DNA from: Arthrobacter sp. CJ23
GTDB taxonomy: Bacteria; Actinomycetota; Actinomycetes; Actinomycetales; Micrococcaceae
Direction of reading: 5' to 3'
Length of the DNA stretch: 64,000 nt
Assembly: GCF_024741795.1 (NCBI RefSeq)
Contig: NZ_CP102950.1
Location: 2,976,001 to 3,040,000 of the forward strand
Below the pieces are notes generated by a model, which saw only the letters and a program-made list of their open reading frames with translations, was not told where the DNA came from and ran no database searches. Position 1 is the first letter of the stretch. Each line of letters begins with the position of its first letter. A program made the translations under genes and the position numbers. Positions 29,360 to 38,313 of this stretch are shown piece after piece.

Positions 29360-30676
29360 TTAGACCCCTTCTACCCGCAGTACGGATGTCACAGAATTGA
29401 TGACGTCCAGGCCCTTGACGGCCTCGACGGTTGCTGCGAGTGCGGCTTCGGATGCACGGTGCGTGACGATCTTCAGTTCCGCAGACTCGACGTTGGAGGC
29501 GGCATCCCGGTGGATGGTCTGCCGCATGATTTCGATGGAGACGCCGTTCTCCGCAAAGAGGTGGGCGATGCGCGCCAGCACACCGGCCTGGTCGGCAACA
29601 TCGAGGCCGATGTAGTAGCTCGTGTTCGAGGCATCGATCGGCAGTGCCGGCACGTGGCCGGTGGTGGTCTCCGTGCGGCCGGGGCCGCCCAGGACCAGGC
29701 GGCGGGCCGCGGAAACGAGGTCGCCAAGCACGGCCGATGCCGTCGGGGTTCCGCCGGCACCCTGGCCGTAGAACATCAGTTCGCCTGCGTTTTCGGCCTC
29801 GATGAAGACGGCGTTGAACGCGCCGCGCACGGCTGCCAGCGGGTGTTCGCGCGGCAGGAGTGTCGGGTGGACGCGCACGGAAATGCCCTCTCCGCCGTCG
29901 GCGTCCACGATCTTTTCCGCGATGGCGAGCAGCTTGATGACAAAGCCGGCTTCCTTGGCGGAGGCGATGTCGGCGGCGCTGACCTTGGCGATGCCCTCGC
30001 AGTAGACGTCGTCCAGCGAGAAGCGGGTGTGGAAGGACAGCGAGGCCAGGATGGCGGCCTTGGCTGCGGCGTCGTGGCCTTCGACGTCGGCGGTGGGGTC
30101 CGCTTCCGCGTAGCCGAGGCGCTGGGCTTCGGCCAGGGCGTCGGCAAACTGGGCGCCGGTGCTGTCCATCTGGTCCAGGATGAAGTTGGTGGTGCCGTTC
30201 ACGATGCCCAGCACCCGGGTGATGCGGTCGCCGGAGAGGCTGTCGCGGATGGGGCGCAGGATGGGGATGGCGCCGGCAACGGCGGCCTCGTAGGAGAGCT
30301 GCACGCCCGCCTTGTCGGCCTCTTCGTAAAGGGTGGGGCCGTCCTGGGCAAGCAGTGCCTTGTTGCCGGTGACAACGCAGGCGCCGTTCTGGATGGCGGT
30401 CAGGATCAGCGAACGGGCCGGCTCGATGCCGCCCATGAGCTCGATGACCAGGTCCGCGTCCTTGACCAGGGTATCGGCGTCGGTGGTGAACAGCTCACGC
30501 GGCAGTTCGACGTCGCGCGGGGAATCAATGTTGCGCACGGCGATGCCGGCGAGTTCCAGGCGCGCGCCGCTGCGGGCGGCGAGGGCGTCGGCGTCATCAA
30601 TGAGAATCCGAGCGACCTGGGCCCCCACGTTGCCACAGCCCAGCAGGGCCACCTTCAGGGTTCGCACTTCAGTCAT
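29360..30676 (-). CDS. hom: Homoserine dehydrogenase
   Basis: 438 residues. NAD(P) motif LLGCGNVGAQVARIL at the N-terminus, the catalytic Lys/Asp region (VLGIVNGTTNFILDQM), and a C-terminal ACT domain (about 360-435, YYIGLDVADQAGVLARIAHLFAENGVSIE) for feedback inhibition by threonine. Monofunctional: no aspartokinase domain. It abuts lysA and thrC without gaps. Confidence 0.97.
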   Translation of the reverse strand: MTEVRTLKVALLGCGNVGAQVARILIDDADALAARSGARLELAGIAVRNIDSPRDVELPRELFTTDADTLVKDADLVIELMGGIEPARSLILTAIQNGACVVTGNKALLAQDGPTLYEEADKAGVQLSYEAAVAGAIPILRPIRDSLSGDRITRVLGIVNGTTNFILDQMDSTGAQFADALAEAQRLGYAEADPTADVEGHDAAAKAAILASLSFHTRFSLDDVYCEGIAKVSAADIASAKEAGFVIKLLAIAEKIVDADGGEGISVRVHPTLLPREHPLAAVRGAFNAVFIEAENAGELMFYGQGAGGTPTASAVLGDLVSAARRLVLGGPGRTETTTGHVPALPIDASNTSYYIGLDVADQAGVLARIAHLFAENGVSIEIMRQTIHRDAASNVESAELKIVTHRASEAALAATVEAVKGLDVINSVTSVLRVEGV

Positions 30677-32137
30677 TCAGACTCCCATGTCGCGGTTCAA
30701 AAGATCTTCTTCGGTTTCCCCGCGGACGATCAGCCGGGCAGATCCGTCGCGCACAGCGACAACGCCGGGCCGGGCCAGATAGTTGTAGTTGCTTGAGAGG
30801 GCCCAGCAGTAGGCGCCGGTACCCGGTACTGCGAGCAAATCACCGGCTGCCACGTCCTCGGGCAGATATACATCTCTAACAACTATGTCGCCGCTCTCGC
30901 AATGTTTGCCCACTACTCGGGACAGCTGCGGGGCCGCCGCGGACTCCCTGGAGGCCAGAATTGCCGAATAATCCGCGTCATAGAGCACCGGGCGGGCGTT
31001 GTCGCTCATGCCGCCGTCCACCGACACATAACGACGCGGAAACGTAACGTCTTCCTGTCCTTCAAGCTCGGCGGGCGCGTCCACGCGCACGGTTTTCAGC
31101 GTGCCGACCTCGTACAGGGTGAACGTTGAACTGCCCACAATGGCCCGGCCGGGTTCGATCGAGATGCGCGGAGACACGATGCCCAGCCCGGCACACGTGG
31201 AACGCACGACGGCGGCCATCGCCTGCGCGATTTCGGCTGCGGGGCGCGGGGTGTCCACCGGGGTGTACGCGATGCCGTAGCCGCCGCCCAGGTCCAGCTC
31301 GGGCATGGCGATGGAGTACTTGGACTGCATCGCGGCATGGAACGTCAGGAGCTTTTCGGCCGCCAGGGCGAAACCGTCCGCCTCGAAGATCTGGGAACCG
31401 ATGTGGCAGTGCAGGCCCAGCAGCTCCACGCCGGGGTACGACGTGGCCGCGGCCACGGCCTCCTCGGCCGCGGAGAGGCCCGCTTCCTCGGTGGAGTCCC
31501 CGGCCATGGAGAGGCCGAACTTCTGGTCCTCGTGGGCCGTGGCGATGAACTCGTGCGTGTGGGCGTGGACGCCCGGGGTCAGTCGCAGCATGACCTTGGC
31601 GGTTTCACCGCGGTCCGAGGCGATCTTGGCGACCCGCTCCAGCTCGTCGAGGCTGTCCACCACGATCCGCCCAAGCTTCATGTCCAGGGCCCGGTTGATC
31701 TCGGCGTCGGACTTGTTGTTGCCGTGCAGGCCCAGGTTTTCACCCTTGATGCCGGCGCGGGCCGCGACTGCGAGCTCGCCGCCGGAGCAGGTGTCCAGCC
31801 GGAGGCCTTCCTCGGCCACCCAGCTGGCCACCGCGGTGCACAGGAAGGACTTGCCCGCGTAGTAGACGTCCACTCCCCCGCAGATGTCGGCGAAGGCGGC
31901 ATCGAAGGCGTCCTTGAACGCACGGGCACGGGCACGGAAGTCCGATTCGCTCATCACGAAGAGCGGGGTGCCGAACTGTGCCTTGAGCTCGCTGACGGCA
32001 ACCCCGTCAATGGCGAGCTCGCCGGCGTCGTTCTTCCGGACATCCCCGGCCCACATCGGGGCGTGAAGCGCATTCAGGTCCGCGGGCACCGCGAGCCATT
32101 CGGGGGCCAGCGGGGAGGCAGCGGCGTGTGCAGTCAT
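30677..32137 (-). CDS. lysA: Diaminopimelate decarboxylase
   Basis: 486 residues. The PLP lysine is K96 in VYYAGKSFLC; the glycine-rich phosphate loop is LDLGGGYGIAY and the substrate/dimer Cys lies in GKHCESGD. It makes lysine from meso-DAP. An N-terminal stretch of about 35 residues precedes the barrel, as in other actinobacterial LysA. AAGGA precedes the ATG, and the gene starts 5 nt after argS ends, an argS-lysA linkage also known in Corynebacterium. Confidence 0.97.
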   Translation of the reverse strand: MTAHAAASPLAPEWLAVPADLNALHAPMWAGDVRKNDAGELAIDGVAVSELKAQFGTPLFVMSESDFRARARAFKDAFDAAFADICGGVDVYYAGKSFLCTAVASWVAEEGLRLDTCSGGELAVAARAGIKGENLGLHGNNKSDAEINRALDMKLGRIVVDSLDELERVAKIASDRGETAKVMLRLTPGVHAHTHEFIATAHEDQKFGLSMAGDSTEEAGLSAAEEAVAAATSYPGVELLGLHCHIGSQIFEADGFALAAEKLLTFHAAMQSKYSIAMPELDLGGGYGIAYTPVDTPRPAAEIAQAMAAVVRSTCAGLGIVSPRISIEPGRAIVGSSTFTLYEVGTLKTVRVDAPAELEGQEDVTFPRRYVSVDGGMSDNARPVLYDADYSAILASRESAAAPQLSRVVGKHCESGDIVVRDVYLPEDVAAGDLLAVPGTGAYCWALSSNYNYLARPGVVAVRDGSARLIVRGETEEDLLNRDMGV

Positions 32138-32142
32138 GGTCC

Positions 32143-33807
32143 TTACATCCGTTCCGGCGCGGAAACGCCCAGCAGTCCGAGTCCGTTGGCCAGCACCTGG
32201 CTGGTGGCGTCATTGAGCCAGAGACGCGTGCGGTTGACGTCCTGGACAGGCTCTTCACCCTGCGGCGAGACGCGGCAGGCGTCGTACCAGCGGTGGTAGG
32301 CCCCGGCGATGACCTCAAGGTGGCGGGCCACACGGTGCGGCTCGCGCAGCTCGGCGGCCTTGGCCACGATCGACGGGTAGCTGCCCAGGTAGGACAGCAG
32401 TTCGTTTTCCGTGGCGTGGTCCAGCAGGGAGGCGTCGAAGGCATCCTGGCCGTTGACGGAGCGCTCGACGCCGGCCTCGGCCGCGTTGCGGGCGGTGCCG
32501 CGGGAGCGCGCGTGGGCGTACTGGACGTAGAACACCGGGTTCTCGTTGCTGTTCTTCTTCAGCAGCTCGGGGTCCAGCGTCAGCGGGGAGTCGGCAGGGA
32601 AGCGGGCCAGCGAGTAGCGGACTGCGTCCTTGCCGAGCCAGGAGATGAGGTCCTTGAGCTCGATGATGTTGCCGGCACGCTTGGACAGCTTGGCCCCGTT
32701 GACGGAGACGAGCTGGCCGATGAGGACTTCGATGTTGGCCTCGGGGTCATCACCCGCGCAGGCGGCAATGGCCTTGAGGCGGTTGATGTAGCCATGGTGG
32801 TCGGCGCCGAGGAGGTAGATCTTCTCGATGAAGCCGCGGTCCTTCTTGGACAGGTAGTAGGCGGCGTCGGCGGCGAAGTACGTGGGTTCGCCGTTGGCGC
32901 GGATCATGACGCGGTCTTTGTCGTCGCCGAAGTCCGTGGTGCGCAGCCAGACGGCACCGCCGTCGTCGAACACGTGGCCCTGCTCGCGAAGGCGCGCCAC
33001 GGCGGATTCGATCGCACCGGCGTCGTGCAGTTCCTTTTCGGAGAAGTAGACGTCGAACGCCACGCCGAAATCGGCCAGGGTGTCCTGGATGTCGGCCATC
33101 TGGGCCTCGTAGGCGGCGGCCCGGATCACGGGCAGGGCGGCCTCGTCAGTGAGTTCGCGGATGCCCGGGTGGGCCTTGAGGACCTCGTCGCCGAGTTCCA
33201 CGATGTACTGGCCCGGGTAGCCGCCCTCGGGGACGCCGCGGCCGTGGAGGCGGGAGAGCACCGAGTTGGCGAAGACATTCATCTGCGAGCCGGCGTCGTT
33301 GATGTAGTACTCGGCCGTGACGTCGGCACCGGAGGCGCGCAGCACGCGGGCAATCGCGTCGCCCAGGGCAGCCCAGCGGGTGTGGCCGATGTGCAGCGGT
33401 CCCGTGGGGTTGGCCGAGACGAACTCCATGTTGATGACGTGGCCTGCGAGCGCTGTGTTGGTGCCGTAGGCGGGGCCGGCTTCCACGATGGCCTTCGCCA
33501 GCGCACCGGCGGTGGCGGCGTCCACCGTGATGTTGAGGAAGCCGGGGCCGGCGATGTCCACGCCGGTCACGCCGGAGATCGACTTGAGCCGGGTGCTGAG
33601 GATGTTGGCGAATTCGCGCGGGTTGGTGCCGGCCGGCTTGGCCAGCTGCAGGGCGATGTTGGTGGCCCAGTCGCCGTGGTCCCGGTTCTTCGGTCGCTCC
33701 ACTCGCACCTCATCGGGTACAGCAGATTCCGTCAGGGCGATTTCGCCCGCGGCGACGGCGTCCTTGAGGCAAGCGGATATGGCAGCAGAGAGTTCTTCGG
33801 GAGTCAC
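32143..33807 (-). CDS. argS: Arginyl-tRNA synthetase
   Basis: 554 residues. Class I signature HIGH (139-142, in ANPTGPLHIGHTRW), a KMSKS-like GAKLSKRAGN, and the C-terminal DALR anticodon-binding domain. GTG 33807 is the start: TAGGCT (33814-33819) precedes it by 6 nt, so the whole argS-lysA-hom-thrC-thrB unit seems to begin with a leaderless mRNA. Confidence 0.96.
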   Translation of the reverse strand: MTPEELSAAISACLKDAVAAGEIALTESAVPDEVRVERPKNRDHGDWATNIALQLAKPAGTNPREFANILSTRLKSISGVTGVDIAGPGFLNITVDAATAGALAKAIVEAGPAYGTNTALAGHVINMEFVSANPTGPLHIGHTRWAALGDAIARVLRASGADVTAEYYINDAGSQMNVFANSVLSRLHGRGVPEGGYPGQYIVELGDEVLKAHPGIRELTDEAALPVIRAAAYEAQMADIQDTLADFGVAFDVYFSEKELHDAGAIESAVARLREQGHVFDDGGAVWLRTTDFGDDKDRVMIRANGEPTYFAADAAYYLSKKDRGFIEKIYLLGADHHGYINRLKAIAACAGDDPEANIEVLIGQLVSVNGAKLSKRAGNIIELKDLISWLGKDAVRYSLARFPADSPLTLDPELLKKNSNENPVFYVQYAHARSRGTARNAAEAGVERSVNGQDAFDASLLDHATENELLSYLGSYPSIVAKAAELREPHRVARHLEVIAGAYHRWYDACRVSPQGEEPVQDVNRTRLWLNDATSQVLANGLGLLGVSAPERM

Positions 33808-33813
33808 GCATCT

Positions 33814-33819
33814 AGCCTA
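33814..33819 (-). promoter_or_regulatory. -10 box of the leaderless argS-lysA-hom-thr operon
   Basis: TAGGCT on the minus strand, 6 nt before the GTG of argS. There is no Shine-Dalgarno sequence between them. Confidence 0.45.
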
Positions 33820-33973
33820 CCGGGGGCCTGCAAAAGCCGCGGAATCCTTGCTTCCGTGACACGCACGGCCGGCTCCCCGCCCACGCACAGGCAACGCACA
33901 GGAAAGCGCCCATCAACGCACAGAGTGAACCAGTACGCTGATTAGGACGTTATGAACACATAGGAGTGGCCTG

Positions 33974-34498
33974 ATGACGGCCATCCCAAACCCATCTTGT
34001 CCAGCTGAAACGAGCAGAACCATGACTACGCCACTTCGCAAGAGCATCTACGCCGGTATCGCAGGCCTGTCCCTGGTAGGCACCGTAGCCGGCTGCGCGC
34101 CATCGGCGCAGTCCACTCCCGCGCCGGCGGCCACCGGCCAGGCCAGCTCAACAGCTTCTTCCACCGCAACTTCCACCGGGTCCTCCACTGCGGCCACTGC
34201 GGCCGGCTACAAGGACGGCAGCTACAGCGCCGATGGCACGTACACCTCGCCGAACGGGCAGGAAACCGTGGGCGTGGAGCTCACACTCTCCGGCGGCACG
34301 GTGTCCGCCGTGAACATCACCGTCCACCCGTCCAACCCGAACACCAGGAAGTTCCAGACCGAGTTCAAGGACGGCATTGCGGCACAGATCGTGGGCAAGA
34401 AGCTCGATGATCTGAACGTTTCCAAGGTGGCTGGCTCCTCGCTGACCAGCGGCGGCTTCAAGCAGGCCGTGGAACAGATCAAGTCCCAAGCCAAGTAG
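33974..34498 (+). CDS. FMN-binding-domain lipoprotein (predicted flavinylated electron carrier)
   Basis: 174 residues from ATG 33974, which has TAGGAGT 8 nt upstream. The in-frame ATG at 34022 would give a cleaner signal peptide (MTTPLRKSIYAG) and is a real alternative. Lipobox VAGC puts the lipidated Cys at 41. A Ser/Thr/Ala-rich spacer (about 45-78) leads to an FMN_bind domain (79-170, YKDGSYSADGTY...). Near the end, VAGSSLTSGGF corresponds to the ApbE target motif; T158 is the likely FMN-linked residue. apbE follows after 5 bp. Inferred role: extracytoplasmic one-electron carrier fed by the membrane reductase two genes on. Confidence 0.9.
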   Translation: MTAIPNPSCPAETSRTMTTPLRKSIYAGIAGLSLVGTVAGCAPSAQSTPAPAATGQASSTASSTATSTGSSTAATAAGYKDGSYSADGTYTSPNGQETVGVELTLSGGTVSAVNITVHPSNPNTRKFQTEFKDGIAAQIVGKKLDDLNVSKVAGSSLTSGGFKQAVEQIKSQAK

Positions 34499-34503
34499 GG
34501 CCG

Positions 34504-35376
34504 ATGCCGCACCCGGGCTGGAGCGCTTTCCGTTTCGAAGGGATCGGGACCCGCTGGGAAATCTCGACGCCGGACCCGCTGGGTCCGGAGATCCGGCGCC
34601 GAGTGTTGGACACCGTGGAGGAATACGACCGGACGTATTCCCGGTTCCGGAACGATTCGATCGTGGCCGCACTGGGCCGGGAGCCCGGCAGCATCCGCCT
34701 GCCGGAGCACGCCGCAGCACTCCACTCGGTGTTCGCCACCCTGTACCGGCTCAGCGGCGGTGCCATGACCCCGCTGATCGGCAGCAGCCTGGAGCGCCTT
34801 GGCTACGGCCCGGACTACGCCCTGCAGCCGCAGGGGGACCCGGCCGCACCTCCGCGCTGGGAAGACGTCCTGGAATGGGACGGCCCCACCCTCACGGCTT
34901 CCGCGCCGCTTGTCCTGGACATCGGTGCGGCCGGCAAGGGACAGTTGGTGGACCTGCTGGCCGGGGTCCTCCGCGCCGCCGGGCTGGATGACTTCCTGGT
35001 GGACGGCAGCGGCGACATGCTGCATTCGGGATCGCGGCCCGTGACGGTGGCCCTGGAACACCCCTATGACCCCACCGAGGCGATCGGCACCGTGCTCCTG
35101 GACAACGCCGCCCTGTGCGCCTCCGCCGCCAACCGGCGGGCCTGGGGGGACGGGCTGCACCATGTCCTCGACGGGACCACGGGCCGGCCCATCCAGACGG
35201 TCGTGGCCACCTGGACCATGGCAGCCACAGCCCTCGAGGCCGATGCCCTGGCCACCGCCCTCTTCATGGTGGAGGCCTCCGCACTGGAGCGCGAGTTCAG
35301 TTTTTCCTGGCTCGCCGTATTTTCCGACGGCGGTGCACGGATTTCCTCCGCCTTTGAAGGGACACTGTTCTCATGA
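34504..35376 (+). CDS. apbE: FAD:protein FMN transferase ApbE
   Basis: 290 residues. ApbE landmarks: RFRNDSIV, LDIGAAGKGQLVD (138-150), LVDGSGDM, HHVLDGTTGRP (219-229) and ALEADALATALF (243-254). It attaches FMN from FAD to a Thr of secreted flavoproteins. There is no evident signal peptide or lipobox, so the export route or side of action is unclear. The adjacent lipoprotein upstream is the obvious substrate. Its stop overlaps the next start (ATGA). Confidence 0.93.
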   Translation: MPHPGWSAFRFEGIGTRWEISTPDPLGPEIRRRVLDTVEEYDRTYSRFRNDSIVAALGREPGSIRLPEHAAALHSVFATLYRLSGGAMTPLIGSSLERLGYGPDYALQPQGDPAAPPRWEDVLEWDGPTLTASAPLVLDIGAAGKGQLVDLLAGVLRAAGLDDFLVDGSGDMLHSGSRPVTVALEHPYDPTEAIGTVLLDNAALCASAANRRAWGDGLHHVLDGTTGRPIQTVVATWTMAATALEADALATALFMVEASALEREFSFSWLAVFSDGGARISSAFEGTLFS

Positions 35377-36878
35377 ACGCCTTGAAATCGCGTGTGGACA
35401 CCTGGCTGGGCCGCTTCACGATGTACCGCCTGATCCTCTGGGTCCTTGCAGTACTGATGGTCTTCAGCCTGGTGCTCAACGTGCTGGGCTGGCTGACCTT
35501 CGGCCTGCCGCAGATGCTGGTCCACCTGGGCCTGTGCCTGGGCCTGACGTACGGGTCCAACCGGCTGCTGGCACCGCTCTTCCGGGTCAAGCCGCACTCC
35601 GAGTCCTCCCTGATCACCGGCCTGCTGCTCTACTTCCTCTTCTGGCCGAGCTTCGCGGCCCTCGACATGGCCGGCGTTGCCCTTGCCTGCGTCCTGGCCA
35701 CCGTCTCCAAATACGCCTTGGCCTTCCGCGAACGGCACATCTTCAACCCGGCGGCCTGCGGCGCCTTCATCACCGGGCTGACCGGCCTGAACATCGCCAC
35801 CTGGTGGGCCGCGACCCCGGCCATGCTGTGGGCGGTGGTCCCGGGCGTCCTTCTGGTCCTGTACCGCACCCGGAAACTGCTCATGGCCTCGGTCTTCATG
35901 GTGGTGGCGACCAGCATCGTCTGCGTCGAGCTGCTGAACCACGGCTCGACGTTCGCCGAGTCATTGTGGCAGCCGCTCGCGCAGAGGCCGCTGCTGTTCT
36001 TCGTCGGCTTCATGCTCTCCGAGCCGCTCACCCTGCCGCCGCGCCGCTGGCAGCAGCTGGCGCTGGCCGCCGTCGTCGGTGTTGTTTTCGCGGTGCCCTA
36101 CAACCTGGGGTTCGTGGCCAATTCGCCGGAACTGGCGCTGCTTGCGGGAAACGCAATCGCCTTCCTGCTCGGCCAGCGCGGCGGGGTGCTGCTGGCCTTC
36201 AGGGGCACCCGGGCCCTGAGTCCGGGGAACACCGAGTTCCGCTTCGAACCCAAGCGCCCGGTGCGCTTCGCGCCGGGCCAGTTCATGGAACTGAACCTGC
36301 CGCATGGGGGCTCGGACGGGCGCGGCCGGCGCCGGGTCTTCAGCATCACGAGCGCGCCGGATTCACCGGAACTGACTTTCGGCGTCGGTACCGCGGAACC
36401 CGTATCCACGGCCAAGAAGGTCCTGCTTGCGCTGCAGCCCGGCGACGTTGTCCGCGGCACCGCGGTGGGCGGGGACTTCCTGTTGCCCCGCGACGCCGGC
36501 AGGCCGGTACTGCTGATCGCGGCCGGCATCGGGATCACGCCGTTCCTGTCCCAGCTTGCCGCCGGGGCCGGCCGCACCAGGGACACGGTGCTGCTCTACC
36601 TCGCCCCGAGCCGGGCCGAGCTTGCCGGACTCGAGGAGCTGGAGGCCTCGGGCGCCCGCGTGATCGCACGGCTGTCGGACGGTTCCACTCCCCCGGCGTT
36701 CATGCACGACGCCGGCAAGGAACGCATCGACGCCGGCTCCCTGAAGCGGCTGGTTCCGGATATTTCCACGCGGGACGTGTACGTTTCCGGGTCTCCGGCC
36801 AGCGTTGATTCGCTGCGGGCAGCCGCCCGGGGCGCGGGCGCCCGCAGGGTCCGGGTCGACTCTTTTGCCGGGTACTGA
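35373..36878 (+). CDS. NqrB/RnfD-like membrane domain fused to FAD/NAD(P) oxidoreductase
   Basis: 501 residues. Residues 15-280 form about 9-10 helices with the NqrB/RnfD hallmark HIFNPAACGAF (122-132) and the MLSEPLTLPP loop (214-223). The SGAT-type flavinylation site of true NqrB/RnfD is missing. Residues 283-501 are a ferredoxin-NADP reductase-type module: RVFSITSAP (321-329, FAD), AAGIGITPF (383-391, NAD(P)H), VYVSGSPASVD (469-479) and a C-terminal Tyr. Inference: cytosolic NAD(P)H electrons pass via FAD across the membrane to the flavinylated lipoprotein. The gene overlaps apbE by 4 bp. Confidence 0.92.
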   Translation: MNALKSRVDTWLGRFTMYRLILWVLAVLMVFSLVLNVLGWLTFGLPQMLVHLGLCLGLTYGSNRLLAPLFRVKPHSESSLITGLLLYFLFWPSFAALDMAGVALACVLATVSKYALAFRERHIFNPAACGAFITGLTGLNIATWWAATPAMLWAVVPGVLLVLYRTRKLLMASVFMVVATSIVCVELLNHGSTFAESLWQPLAQRPLLFFVGFMLSEPLTLPPRRWQQLALAAVVGVVFAVPYNLGFVANSPELALLAGNAIAFLLGQRGGVLLAFRGTRALSPGNTEFRFEPKRPVRFAPGQFMELNLPHGGSDGRGRRRVFSITSAPDSPELTFGVGTAEPVSTAKKVLLALQPGDVVRGTAVGGDFLLPRDAGRPVLLIAAGIGITPFLSQLAAGAGRTRDTVLLYLAPSRAELAGLEELEASGARVIARLSDGSTPPAFMHDAGKERIDAGSLKRLVPDISTRDVYVSGSPASVDSLRAAARGAGARRVRVDSFAGY

Positions 36879-36884
36879 CGCGGT

Positions 36885-36913
36885 TTTTCATTGCGGCCCG
36901 TGGCTGCTAAGCT
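36885..36913 (+). promoter_or_regulatory. Candidate promoter of tRNA-Arg
   Basis: TTTTCA (36885-36890), 17-nt spacer, TAAGCT (36908-36913), about 37 nt before the tRNA. Confidence 0.35.
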
Positions 36914-36950
36914 CTAGGACGTCCCACCGGCAACGGAGGGATCCCCGGAT

Positions 36951-37023
36951 GCCCTCGTAGCTCAGGGGATAGAGCGTCTGCCTCCGGAGCAGAAGGCCGT
37001 AGGTTCGAATCCTATCGAGGGCA
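36951..37023 (+). tRNA. tRNA-Arg (anticodon CCG)
   Basis: Full cloverleaf: acceptor GCCCTCG pairs with CGAGGGC, D-arm GCTC...GAGC, anticodon stem TCTGC/GCAGA around loop CTCCGGA (anticodon CCG at 36984-36986), and T-arm ATAGG/CCTAT type with GTTCGAATC. No CCA is encoded in the gene (ends GGGCACA). It reads the CGG codon, frequent in this high-GC genome. Confidence 0.97.
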
Positions 37024-37028
37024 CAAGC

Positions 37029-37063
37029 AACACCCCGCCAGCACAGCTGGCGGGGTGTTTTTT
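37029..37063 (+). terminator. Intrinsic terminator of tRNA-Arg
   Basis: 14-bp perfect stem (AACACCCCGCCAGC / GCTGGCGGGGTGTT) with a 3-nt loop, running into TTTTTT. It starts 6 nt after the tRNA. Confidence 0.93.
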
Positions 37064-37194
37064 GTTGACCCGGCGGTCCGCTATCACTTGCGCCGCTTCC
37101 GGACATGCCGGGGCCGGCCCGCCCGAATGTCGGACCCCGCTCTTAAGCTGGCTGTACTTGGCGGCGCAGGGGTTGTCTCCACCCCTGCGGCGCA

Positions 37195-37210
37195 GCTGTC
37201 CCTGGACAGC
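37195..37210 (+). promoter_or_regulatory. Perfect 16-bp dyad upstream of the protealysin-like gene
   Basis: GCTGTCC-CT-GGACAGC: 7-bp arms with a 2-nt centre, 26 bp before the GTG start. Operator-like length and position; it could also form a small leader hairpin. Confidence 0.45.
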
Positions 37211-37236
37211 GGCCAGGAGCTACGAAGGGGTTTGCC

Positions 37237-38280
37237 GTGATCTGTTCCATCGTCCCGCCTTACATGCTGCGGAAGCTCGCAGCCCAGGATGAACCGCGAC
37301 TCCGGGCGGTTGCCCGCGCGGCCAAGGAATCCCTGCTTCATATCAGGAGCCTGCAGGCCGCACGCGCCCTTCCCGCGCCGGCCACTCCGCCCGGCATCCG
37401 GCAGGCCAAGCCCGGGCCGCCCAAACGGACCATCTACGACGCCGGCATGGCCGAGAGCCTGCCGGGGAAGCTCGTCCGCAAGGAAGGCGAGGCAGCCACC
37501 GGCGATGTGGGCGCGGACGAGGCCTACGAGGGCCTGGGGAGCACGCACCGGCTGTATGCCGAGGTCTTCGGGCGGAATTCGATCGACGGCGCCGGGCTTC
37601 CCCTGGACGCGACCGTGCATTTCGGCAAGCTCTACGACAATGCCTTCTGGGACGGCAAGCAGATGGTTTTCGGCGACGGAGACGGCCAGATCTTCCAGCG
37701 GTTCACCAAGTCCTTGAGCGTGATCGGCCACGAGCTCGCCCACGGTGTCACCCAGTACACGGCTGGCCTTGTCTACCGCAACCAGGCCGGCGCGCTGAAC
37801 GAGTCCATGTCCGATGTCTTCGGGGTGCTCGTGGAGCAGTTCCTCAAGCAGGAGTCCGTGGAGCAGGCAAGCTGGCTCATCGGCGAAGGCCTGTTCACCG
37901 AGCAGGTCCAGGGGGCCGCCCTGCGGTCGCTGAAGGCGCCGGGCACGGCGTATGACGACGACGTCCTGGGCAAGGATCCGCAGCCGGATTCCATGGACGG
38001 CTACGTCCGGACCAGCGCCGACAACGGGGGCGTGCACATCAACTCCGGCATCCCCAACCGCGCCTTCCATCTGGTGGCTTCCGCCCTTGGCGGCAACGCC
38101 TGGGAGGCGCCGGGGCAGATCTGGTACGGGACCCTCACGGGCGGCTCCCTGCCGGCCACGTGCACCTTCGGCCGCTTCGCGAAGGCGACGGCAAGCTCTG
38201 CCAAGGAGCTTTTCGGGGACGGTTCCGCAGAGCATGACGCCGTCCTGAAGGCGTGGGAGACTGTGAAGGTAAAGCTCTAG
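37237..38280 (+). CDS. M4 metallopeptidase, protealysin-like
   Basis: 347 residues. There is no signal peptide. A short N-terminal propeptide of about 50 residues begins with CSIVPPYMLRKLA, the PPYML-type motif of protealysins, instead of the long thermolysin prosequence. The zinc site is HELAH (165-169) with the third ligand E189 in GALNESMSDVF; a late His (in NGGVHINSG) completes the active site. Protealysins act inside the cell or are released without a classical signal. GTG start has AAGGGG 6 nt upstream. The next gene is its predicted inhibitor. Confidence 0.94.
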   Translation: MICSIVPPYMLRKLAAQDEPRLRAVARAAKESLLHIRSLQAARALPAPATPPGIRQAKPGPPKRTIYDAGMAESLPGKLVRKEGEAATGDVGADEAYEGLGSTHRLYAEVFGRNSIDGAGLPLDATVHFGKLYDNAFWDGKQMVFGDGDGQIFQRFTKSLSVIGHELAHGVTQYTAGLVYRNQAGALNESMSDVFGVLVEQFLKQESVEQASWLIGEGLFTEQVQGAALRSLKAPGTAYDDDVLGKDPQPDSMDGYVRTSADNGGVHINSGIPNRAFHLVASALGGNAWEAPGQIWYGTLTGGSLPATCTFGRFAKATASSAKELFGDGSAEHDAVLKAWETVKVKL

Positions 38281-38313
38281 CAGCAGGAACAGCGCATCAC
38301 GGAAGCCGTCACC

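Noticed and set aside
28241..30796. 851-codon plus-strand frame opposite thrC and hom
   Set aside because: Shadow of conserved minus-strand genes with GC3 bias; no recognisable domain.
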